In this document: positions 43,840 to 49,798 of the stretch, one piece after another
Numbering within the stretch: the first letter of the stretch is position 1
Layout of the letters: every line of letters starts with the position of its first letter
Assembly: GCA_030645955.1 (NCBI GenBank)
Contig: JAUSMR010000073.1
Location: forward strand, 1-49,798
Source: Gallionella sp.
Lineage (GTDB): Bacteria > Pseudomonadota > Gammaproteobacteria > Burkholderiales > Gallionellaceae
Length of the DNA: 49,798 nt
Direction: 5' to 3'
The notes under the pieces: generated by a model
Told to the model about the DNA's origin: nothing
The model's database searches: none
Seen by the model: only the letters and a program-made list of their open reading frames with translations
Program-made: the position numbers and the translations under genes

Positions 43840-44245
43840 CATTCTCCCGATTTCCATTGCGTTGTTCAGCGGCGCGATGCTGTTCTGGTCGATATTCAAC
43901 AACCGCATTCGCGGCATCAAGGAAGTGGATTGCACCGCAGCCCTGCAACTCATCAACCATAAGAACGCGCTGGTGCTGGACGTGCGCGATGAGGGCGAAT
44001 ACAAGGCAGGGTATATCCTGAATTCCACACCGATTCAACTCGGCAAGCTCAAGGAGCGTATCGGCGAACTGGAAAAATACAAGGAACAGCCCGTTGTGGT
44101 GGTGTGCCGCAGCGGCAACCGTTCCGTCTCGGCCTGCATGATGCTGGGCAAGGGCGGCTTTAGCCAAGTCTACAATCTGACCGGCGGCATAATAGCCTGG
44201 CAGAAGGCCAATTTGCCTCTGGAAAAAGCAACCGGGAAAAAATGA
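43820..44245 (+). CDS. Rhodanese-like sulfurtransferase, membrane-anchored
   Basis: A 141 aa protein with one N-terminal membrane helix (INNILPISIALFSGAMLFW) and a rhodanese domain with the active-site loop VVCRSGNRS (Cys96), DVRDEGEYKAGYI and the closing GGIIAWQ. It carries sulfane sulfur as a persulfide. The GTG start at 43820 has a good RBS (AACAGGAG) and overlaps the preceding gene by 20 bases. It opens the conserved rhodanese - grxC - secB - gpsA string of betaproteobacteria. Confidence 0.93.
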   Translation: MQFIINNILPISIALFSGAMLFWSIFNNRIRGIKEVDCTAALQLINHKNALVLDVRDEGEYKAGYILNSTPIQLGKLKERIGELEKYKEQPVVVVCRSGNRSVSACMMLGKGGFSQVYNLTGGIIAWQKANLPLEKATGKK

Positions 44246-44502
44246 TGGCGAAGGTGTTGATGTATTGCACCGCAGTCTGCCCGTACTGCGTCCGTGCCGA
44301 ACAATTGTTGCAGCGCAAGGGTGTGCAGGAGATTGAAAAGATACGCGTCGATTTGCAGCCTGAATTGCGTGTGGCGATGATGGAAAAAACGGGGCGGCGT
44401 ACCGTGCCGCAAATTTATATCGGCGGTGAATATGTCGGCGGCTATGACGAGCTTGCATCGCTCGATCATGCCGGCGGATTGGCCGAACTATTAGTAAGAT
44501 GA
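44242..44502 (+). CDS. grxC: Glutaredoxin 3
   Basis: An 86 aa dithiol glutaredoxin with the CPYC active site (residues 13-16), the TVPQIYIGG cis-Pro loop and GGYDELASLD for glutathione binding. It reduces protein disulfides with glutathione. The start overlaps the rhodanese stop (ATGATG), so the two sulfur/redox genes are translationally coupled. Confidence 0.96.
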   Translation: MMAKVLMYCTAVCPYCVRAEQLLQRKGVQEIEKIRVDLQPELRVAMMEKTGRRTVPQIYIGGEYVGGYDELASLDHAGGLAELLVR

Positions 44503-44535
44503 CACTTTTAGCAACATAACCTTAGAGGAAGAAAC

Positions 44536-44997
44536 ATGACTGCAGCAGCTCAAGAAAACAATCAGCCCGCTTTCAACATAGAAAAAATCTACGTGAAGGA
44601 CCTCTCGCTGGAGATCCCGCATGCGCCGGAGATTTTTCTGGAACGCGAAACCCCGAAAATCGATGTGCAATTGAACACTCAAACCGCAGTGATTGAGGCA
44701 GACGTGTACGAAGTGATGATCACCAATACCGTAACGGCCAAGGTCGGCGAAAAAGTGATGTTCCTGATCGAAGCCAAGCAGGCCGGCATCTTCCGCCTGA
44801 GCAACTTGCCAAGTGAAGATGTGGAGCCGGTGCTGGCGGTGATGTGTCCGAACATCCTGTTCCCGTATTTGCGCGAACTCGTTTCCAATACCGCCGTGCG
44901 CGCCGGTTTTGCGCCGGTGATGCTGAACCCGGTCAACTTCGATATGCTCTACCAGCAACACAAGCAGGCGCAGACTGCGGCACCTACTACCCACTGA
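44536..44997 (+). CDS. secB: Protein-export chaperone SecB
   Basis: A 153 aa homotetrameric chaperone that hands unfolded precursors to SecA. It has the family pattern: FNIEKIYVKDLSLEIPHAPEIF, the SecA-contact region, and the core CPNILFPYLRELVSNTAVRAGFAPVMLNPVNFD near the C-terminus. RBS is AGAGGAAG before ATG 44536. It overlaps the SH3-domain gene by one base. Confidence 0.97.
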   Translation: MTAAAQENNQPAFNIEKIYVKDLSLEIPHAPEIFLERETPKIDVQLNTQTAVIEADVYEVMITNTVTAKVGEKVMFLIEAKQAGIFRLSNLPSEDVEPVLAVMCPNILFPYLRELVSNTAVRAGFAPVMLNPVNFDMLYQQHKQAQTAAPTTH

Positions 44998-45467
44998 TGA
45001 AACCGCATAATCCTCCGCATCTGGTGGTGCTGGCCCGTTTAATTCTTGTGGTCGGATTGCTGTGCGGCGTGAACGCAGCAAGCGCGGTGGATTATGTGTC
45101 GGTTAGCGAGAGCAGCGCGATACTTTACGACGCGCCCTCGGCCAAGGCGAAAAAACTGTTCGTGGTGAATCGCTACATGCCTTTCGAGCAGGTTGTCACG
45201 CTGGATAACTGGGTCAAGGTGCGCGACCGTTCCGGCGGATTGTACTGGGTGGAAAAGCGCGTATTGAGCAGCAAGCGCTATGTGTTTGCGCTGCCACCGC
45301 TGCTGGATGTGCGCGCCGCACCTGATTCAGGCGCGGCGCGCTTGTTTCAGGTGCGTCAGCAGGTGGCATTGGAGCATCTCGAATCAACCGGTACCGGCTG
45401 GGTCAAGGTGCGCCATCAAGACGCGGATGTCGGCTATGTGCGCAGCACCGAAGTATGGGGCGAGTGA
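44997..45467 (+). CDS. Periplasmic SH3-domain protein
   Basis: A 156 aa protein with a signal peptide (VLARLILVVGLLCGVNAASA) and two bacterial SH3 repeats: YVSVSESSAILYDAPSAKAKKLF...WVKVRDRSGGLYWVEKR and LPPLLDVRAAPDSGAARLF...GWVKVRHQDADVGYV. Such proteins bind cell-wall peptides or partners. The ATG at 44997 overlaps the secB stop (TGATG). It is commonly found between secB and gpsA in related bacteria. Confidence 0.9.
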   Translation: MKPHNPPHLVVLARLILVVGLLCGVNAASAVDYVSVSESSAILYDAPSAKAKKLFVVNRYMPFEQVVTLDNWVKVRDRSGGLYWVEKRVLSSKRYVFALPPLLDVRAAPDSGAARLFQVRQQVALEHLESTGTGWVKVRHQDADVGYVRSTEVWGE

Positions 45468-45482
45468 TTGCCCAATTCCATC

Positions 45483-45555
45483 GTAGGGGCGCGATTCATC
45501 GCGCCCTTATTTTTGATGTGCCAATGGATTGGGGCGCGATGAATCGCGCCCCTGC
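45483..45555. repeat. Palindromic repeat N (GTAGGGGCGCGATTCATCG)
   Basis: GTAGGGGCGCGATTCATCG at the left is inverted as CGATGAATCGCGCCCCTGC at the right, around a short AT spacer. It ends 3 bases before the gpsA start codon, so gpsA has no ordinary Shine-Dalgarno sequence unless the repeat supplies one. Confidence 0.9.
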
Positions 45556-45558
45556 GAT

Positions 45559-46551
45559 ATGAACATTACCGTCATCGGTGCGGGAGCATGGGGAACCGCG
45601 CTGGCCATCAGCCTGGCAGCCAGCCACCGCGTTACGCTATGGGCGCGCGATGCCGCGCAAATCGAAGCGATGCGTGCCACGCGCCGCAACCAGCGCTATC
45701 TCCCGGATATTCCGCTGCCTGACAATCTCGAACTGAGTGCCGATTTTTACGCTGCGTTGGGCGCAGTCGAATTGGCGATCATTGCCGTACCCGCCGCTGC
45801 ATTGCGGGCGACGCTGCAACAGTTGGCGTTATCCGGGCGGCGCTTCGATGTGGTGTGGGTATGCAAGGGGTTCGAAGCGGAAACTTCGCTGTTGCCGCAT
45901 CAGGTGGCCGCCGAAATACTGCCGGAAGGATTCCGCTGCGGCGCGTTGTCCGGTCCCAGTTTTGCGCAAGAAGTCGCGCGTGGCCTGCCGACCGCATTGA
46001 CGCTCGCTTCCGCTGACGAGGAGTTCGCATCCTGCACGGCACAAGCCCTGCATCACGCACGTTTGCGCATCTATGCCAGCAACGATGTGATTGGTGTGGA
46101 AGTCGGCGGCGCGGTGAAAAATGTGATGGCGATTGCCGCCGGCATTTGCGACGGCATGGGGCTGGGCTATAACGCGCGCGCCGCCTTGCTGACGCGCGGC
46201 TTGGCCGAAATTACCCGGCTCGGACTGAAACTCGGCGGGCGCCCCGAAACGCTGGGCGGTTTGTCCGGCGCAGGCGACTTGATCCTCACTTGCACCGGCG
46301 ATTTGTCGCGCAATCGCCAAGTCGGTCTGCTGCTTGCGCAGCAGCATGACTTGTCCGAGATATTGCTTAGGCTCGGGCATGTAGCCGAAGGCGTTTACAC
46401 GGCACGCGAAGTGCATTGCCTGGCGCAACGCCTGGGCGTTGAGATGCCGATCTGCGAGGCCGTTTACCGCATTCTTTATGAACATACCCCCGTTGCGGAA
46501 GCCGTCGCCGGATTATTGAACCGCACGCCGAACCACGAATTCAACCAGTAG
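45559..46551 (+). CDS. gpsA: Glycerol-3-phosphate dehydrogenase [NAD(P)+]
   Basis: A 330 aa cytosolic enzyme that makes sn-glycerol-3-phosphate for phospholipids. The NAD site is [41 protein letters not shown] and the catalytic-Lys region [21 protein letters not shown] are intact. It is bracketed by two GTAGGGG palindromes: one touches the start codon region and the other supplies the TAG stop. The frame is open 10 codons upstream inside the repeat, but ATG 45559 begins the conserved protein. Confidence 0.97.
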   Translation: MNITVIGAGAWGTALAISLAASHRVTLWARDAAQIEAMRATRRNQRYLPDIPLPDNLELSADFYAALGAVELAIIAVPAAALRATLQQLALSGRRFDVVWVCKGFEAETSLLPHQVAAEILPEGFRCGALSGPSFAQEVARGLPTALTLASADEEFASCTAQALHHARLRIYASNDVIGVEVGGAVKNVMAIAAGICDGMGLGYNARAALLTRGLAEITRLGLKLGGRPETLGGLSGAGDLILTCTGDLSRNRQVGLLLAQQHDLSEILLRLGHVAEGVYTAREVHCLAQRLGVEMPICEAVYRILYEHTPVAEAVAGLLNRTPNHEFNQ

Positions 46552-46619
46552 GGGTGCGATTCATCGCGCCCTGCTTTCGTCACATAAATAGATCAGGGCG
46601 CGATGAATCTCGCCCCTAC
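46548..46619. repeat. Palindromic repeat O supplying two stop codons
   Basis: GTAGGGGTGCGATTCATCG at the left and CGATGAATCTCGCCCCTAC at the right form a 72 bp palindrome between the convergent gpsA and trmL genes. TAG at 46549-46551 stops gpsA and the inverse TAG at 46616-46618 stops trmL on the other strand. The stem may also terminate transcription from both sides. Confidence 0.92.
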
Positions 46620-47077
46620 CCTCCATCAAACCCGCATTGCCGCCACGCCTCGAATACCGCTACGGCTACTGTGTTGGATAAATTCAGGCTGCGGCTGTGC
46701 GGCAGCATCGGCAATCGCACCCGCTGTCCGGCATCGAATCGATCCAGCACTTCGGCGGGCAGGCCGCGGCTTTCCGGGCCGAACAAAAATGCGTCCCCGG
46801 CCTGGTAGCGAACCGCGTGAAATGGCTGCGAGCCCTTGGTGGTCAGCGCAAAAACGCGTGCCGGATCGAATGCAGGCAGGCAATCCTGCAACGTATCGTG
46901 CACGCGCAAGGCTGCAAACTCGTGGTAATCCAGCCCGGCACGAATGAGTTGCTTGTTTTCCAGCGTGAAGCCGAGCGGTCTGATCAAATGCAACTGGCAG
47001 CCGGTATTGGCGCACAGGCGGATGATGTTGCCGGTATTCGGCGGAATTTCCGGCTGATACAGAATCACATGGAACAT
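46616..47077 (-). CDS. trmL: tRNA (cytidine/uridine-34 2'-O)-methyltransferase
   Basis: A 153 aa SPOUT-class methyltransferase that modifies the wobble base of tRNA-Leu. The trefoil-knot motifs are present: LYQPEIPPNTGNIIRLCANTG, FLFGPESRGLPAEVL and RSLNLSNTVAVAVFEAWRQ. It is the usual neighbour of gpsA/secB genes in betaproteobacteria. It is convergent with gpsA, and its stop codon lies in the shared palindrome. Confidence 0.96.
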   Translation of the reverse strand: MFHVILYQPEIPPNTGNIIRLCANTGCQLHLIRPLGFTLENKQLIRAGLDYHEFAALRVHDTLQDCLPAFDPARVFALTTKGSQPFHAVRYQAGDAFLFGPESRGLPAEVLDRFDAGQRVRLPMLPHSRSLNLSNTVAVAVFEAWRQCGFDGG

Positions 47078-47172
47078 AAATACCCGGTAAGTTCTTGTCA
47101 GTGTCGGGAAAAACGGCTAACTTCCGCCCCTGTCGAGGTTGGTTCATAACAAAAGCATTCAGGGGAAGAATT

Positions 47173-48876
47173 ATGGCGCGTCCGGAGAAAGTTCGCTTGG
47201 GCGATTTGCTGGTTCAGCAGAAGCTCATATCGCTAGATCAGCTCAAAATCGCGCTTGAGCAGCAAAAAAGCAGCGGGCGCAAGCTGGGGCGCGTACTGAC
47301 GGATAATGCCTTTGTCACCGGGGAGCAGATTTCCGAGGCGCTCGCCAGGCAACTCAATATTCCCTATATCAATCTCAAGTACTACAACATCGATCCAGAG
47401 CGGGTTCGGCTGCTGCCGGAAAACCAGGCACGGCGTTTCCGCGCAATCGCGCTGGAGGAGCGCAACGGTGCGTTGCTGATCGGCATGGCCGACCCGACCG
47501 ATTTGCTTGCCTTCGATGAAATAACGCGCATCGTCAAGCGCGACATCGACGTGGCGGTGGTCACCGAAGAGCAGTTGCTGGAAAGCATCGATCGGGGCTA
47601 CCGGCGCACCGAAGAAATCACCGGACTGGCGCGTGAACTCAGCGCGGATCTGGGCGACAGCTATGTGGATTTTGGCAAGCTGACCGATTCCGTCGGCACC
47701 GAAGAGGCGCCGGTGGTGAAGCTGCTGCAGAACATCTTTGACGATGCCACGCAGGTCCGCGCATCGGATATTCATATCGAGCCGCAGGAAGGGAAGCTGA
47801 TGGTCCGTTTCCGCATTGACGGCTCGCTGCACTTGCAAATGGAAGCCGACAGCAAGATCGCTCCCGCGCTAGTGTTGCGCCTCAAGCTGATGTCCGGCCT
47901 GGATATTTCCGAAAAGCGCCTGCCGCAGGATGGGCGTTTCCATGTGCGGGTGCGCGAACAAGGCGTGGATGTGCGTATTGCCACCTGCCCCACGCAATAC
48001 GGCGAAGCGGTGGTGATGCGCTTGCTGCGCCAGGAGGGCGGCATGATCGGCCTGGAAAAGCTGGGGATGCCGGCCGAAATGCTGAAACGTTTCCGCGAAA
48101 TCATCCGGCGCAGCAATGGCATGGTGCTGGTGACCGGACCGACCGGCAGCGGCAAGACCACCACGCTGTATGCCGCACTGGCCGAAATCAACACCATCGA
48201 CCAGAAAATCATCACCGTGGAAGATCCGGTGGAATACCGCCTGCCCGGCATCAACCAGGTGCAGGTGAACGAGAAGATCGAACTGACCTTTTCGCGGGTG
48301 CTGCGGTCCGCGTTGCGCCAGGATCCGGATGCGATCCTGATCGGCGAAATGCGCGATGCGGAAACCGCGCAAATCGGCTTGCGCGCCGCGATGACCGGCC
48401 ACCTGGTGTTTTCCACCCTGCATACCCGAGATGCCGCCGGCACGCTGTTCCGCCTGGTGGATATGGGCACGCCACGCTTCATGGTGGCCTCCTCGGTGCA
48501 GGTCGTTATCGCGCAGCGCTTGTTGCGGCGCGTCTGCGGAAGCTGCAGCGAAACGCATCTTCCCTCGCCGCAGGAAGGCGAGTGGCTGAAGATCGAAGGC
48601 GTGCCGCCTGAACAATGGGGGGGCTTGCTGCACGGGCGGGGCTGCTCGCATTGCAATGGCACCGGCTATCGCGGCCGCCTGGGCGTGTATGAAATGCTGG
48701 AAATGAACCGCGAATTGGTCGAGGCGGCCTCGCACGAAAGCGTCAACATCTTTATGCAGGCCGCAAGGCAGCATATGCGCGGCAAAACCATGCTCGATCA
48801 CGCGCTGGAGCAAATGAAGCAAGGCAACACCACGGCCGCCGAGGTGATGCGTATCAGTAACCAGGTGGAAGATTGA
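47173..48876 (+). CDS. mshE: GspE/PilB-family assembly ATPase, MshE-like
   Basis: A hexameric ATPase of 567 aa for a type IV pilus or type II secretion machine. The N-terminus is a MshEN domain: RLGDLLVQQKLISLDQLKIAL (RLG at 8-10, Q at 31) and KLGRVLTDNAFVTGEQISEAL. This is the known cyclic-di-GMP-binding layout, so ATPase activity may be c-di-GMP controlled. Walker A is GPTGSGKTTT, Asp box ITVEDPVEYRLPGINQVQVN, Walker B region DAILIGEMRDAETA, His box STLHTRDAAG. The zinc tetracysteine is CGSC...CSHC. The ATG at 47173 has AGGGGAAG upstream. Confidence 0.9.
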   Translation: MARPEKVRLGDLLVQQKLISLDQLKIALEQQKSSGRKLGRVLTDNAFVTGEQISEALARQLNIPYINLKYYNIDPERVRLLPENQARRFRAIALEERNGALLIGMADPTDLLAFDEITRIVKRDIDVAVVTEEQLLESIDRGYRRTEEITGLARELSADLGDSYVDFGKLTDSVGTEEAPVVKLLQNIFDDATQVRASDIHIEPQEGKLMVRFRIDGSLHLQMEADSKIAPALVLRLKLMSGLDISEKRLPQDGRFHVRVREQGVDVRIATCPTQYGEAVVMRLLRQEGGMIGLEKLGMPAEMLKRFREIIRRSNGMVLVTGPTGSGKTTTLYAALAEINTIDQKIITVEDPVEYRLPGINQVQVNEKIELTFSRVLRSALRQDPDAILIGEMRDAETAQIGLRAAMTGHLVFSTLHTRDAAGTLFRLVDMGTPRFMVASSVQVVIAQRLLRRVCGSCSETHLPSPQEGEWLKIEGVPPEQWGGLLHGRGCSHCNGTGYRGRLGVYEMLEMNRELVEAASHESVNIFMQAARQHMRGKTMLDHALEQMKQGNTTAAEVMRISNQVED

Positions 48877-48878
48877 CG

Positions 48879-49798
48879 ATGGGCGTTTTCGCCTATAAGG
48901 GGCGCAACGGGCGTGGCGAACTGGTGGAAGGTACGCTGGAAGGCGATGATAGCGGGGCTGTCGCCGATCGGTTGATGAAAGACGGCATTACGCCCACCGA
49001 CATCAGGCCGTCCCGCGCTCTGTCGGGCAGCACAACCGGCGGCACGGTGGGCAAGCCGGGCTGGTTCAAACGGCTGTTCATCGAGAAGCCCATCACCCCG
49101 ATGGATTTGCTGCTGTTCAGCCGCCAGATGTACACCCTGCTCAAGGCCGGCGTGCCGATCATGCGCGCGCTGGCGGGCTTGCAGGAATCCACTCAGAACA
49201 CGGTCTTTGCGGCAATGATTCAGGACTTGCGCGAGAGCCTGGACAGCGGGCGCGAACTCAGCGCCGCAATGCGCCGCCACCCCAAGGTTTTTGCGCCGTT
49301 TTACGTCAGCATGGTGCAGGTGGGCGAAATGACCGGTATGCTGGACGAAACCTTCATCCGCCTGTACGACCATCTCGAGTTCGAGCGCGATATGCGCGAA
49401 CGCATCAAGACCGCGATGCGTTATCCCAGCTTCGTCATGCTGGCCATGGCGATTGCCATCGTGATCGTCAACCTGTTTGTGATTCCCGCGTTCGCCAAGG
49501 TGTTTGCAGGTTTTCACGCCGAGCTGCCGTTCATGACCAAATTACTGTTTGGTTTTTCCAACTTCATGTTGAGCTACTGGATGCTGATGCTGGCCGTGGC
49601 AATTGCCGCAGTGTTGGGTTTTCGTTCCTATATCAACACGTCGGTTGGGCGCTACGAATGGGATAGAGACAAATTCAAATTGCCGATTGCCGGAAAGATC
49701 ATCCTCAAGTCCACCCTGGCGCGGTTCGCGCGCAGCCTGGCGCTTTCCTTCAAGAGCGGGATGCCGATCCTGCAAGGGCTGAGCGTGGTCAGCATGGT
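48879..49798 (+). CDS. mshG: PilC/GspF-family inner-membrane platform protein, MshG-like (partial)
   Basis: Starts with ATG at 48879, 2 bases after the ATPase stop, and runs off the window end without a stop codon (306 codons seen of about 400). The N-terminus VFAYKGRNGRGELVEGTLEG resembles MshG. The first GspF domain holds LLLFSRQMYTLLKAGVPIMRAL and VSMVQVGEMTGMLDE; two membrane helices follow (MLAMAIAIVIVNLFVIPAF and YWMLMLAVAIAAVLGF). The second domain begins at LPIAGKIILKSTLARFARSLALSF. It works with the MshE-like ATPase in pilus assembly. Confidence 0.9.
   Translation, partial: MGVFAYKGRNGRGELVEGTLEGDDSGAVADRLMKDGITPTDIRPSRALSGSTTGGTVGKPGWFKRLFIEKPITPMDLLLFSRQMYTLLKAGVPIMRALAGLQESTQNTVFAAMIQDLRESLDSGRELSAAMRRHPKVFAPFYVSMVQVGEMTGMLDETFIRLYDHLEFERDMRERIKTAMRYPSFVMLAMAIAIVIVNLFVIPAFAKVFAGFHAELPFMTKLLFGFSNFMLSYWMLMLAVAIAAVLGFRSYINTSVGRYEWDRDKFKLPIAGKIILKSTLARFARSLALSFKSGMPILQGLSVVSM

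Noticed and set aside
46623..47149. Overlapping open frames opposite or alongside trmL and gpsA
   Set aside because: They are shadow frames in GC-rich coding DNA. The trmL and gpsA proteins match their families over full length.

Overview
The window is chromosomal DNA from a betaproteobacterium, probably order Nitrosomonadales. A Gallionellaceae-like iron oxidiser is the best guess, from the protein sequences, the gpmI/envC/ctpA and grxC/secB/gpsA neighbourhoods, and the abundance of small palindromic repeats. The taxon is inferred, not proven. The left end carries a 5S rRNA gene (end of an rRNA operon) with a terminator, then a partial duplicate of the 5S tail.

Layout. (1) 0.36-5.0 kb, minus strand: a housekeeping operon gpmI - envC-like - ctpA - small unknown gene. 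(2) 5.1-5.4 kb: an ArsR-type repressor with two cysteines placed as in BigR/SqrR persulfide sensors. (3) 5.8-37.2 kb, plus strand: a surface polysaccharide island. It holds manC; the ABC capsule exporter kpsE-kpsM-kpsT; a methyltransferase with a carrier-protein-like N-terminus; rmlC; a 1463-residue multidomain glycosyltransferase; a sugar epimerase; a double GT2 enzyme; two GT4 enzymes; the dTDP-rhamnose operon rfbBDAC; gmd, a gmd paralogue and fcl for GDP-6-deoxyhexoses; an outer-membrane export lipoprotein; and kpsC/kpsS-type beta-Kdo transferases around a small outer-membrane barrel. (4) 37.4-42.0 kb: an RND efflux pair plus a DUF2892 protein. (5) 42.0-43.8 kb: a PglL/Wzy-like oligosaccharyltransferase/ligase. 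(6) 43.8-47.1 kb: rhodanese - grxC - secB - SH3 protein - gpsA, with convergent trmL. (7) 47.2 kb to the end: mshE/mshG-type pilus or secretion genes, the last cut by the window edge.

How it works together: manC supplies GDP-mannose to gmd/fcl and rfbBDAC makes dTDP-L-rhamnose. The glycosyltransferases assemble the chain, KpsC/KpsS homologues would put it on a Kdo-lipid anchor, and KpsMT with KpsE and the OPX lipoprotein exports it. The whole reads as an ABC-dependent (group 2/3-like) capsule rich in rhamnose and fucose-type deoxysugars. Three toxin-antitoxin loci (AbrB-Doc, MntA-HepT, Phd-VapC) sit in the island; one toxin is internally deleted.

The most distinctive feature is the density of small non-coding palindromic elements. 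One family (about 130 bp) has conserved termini, two interchangeable cores and TTAA/TTAG target duplications. One copy is caught inside an ATPase pseudogene, and removing it with one TTAA restores the reading frame. Another repeat class, beginning GTAGGGG, supplies the TAG stop codon of three different genes.
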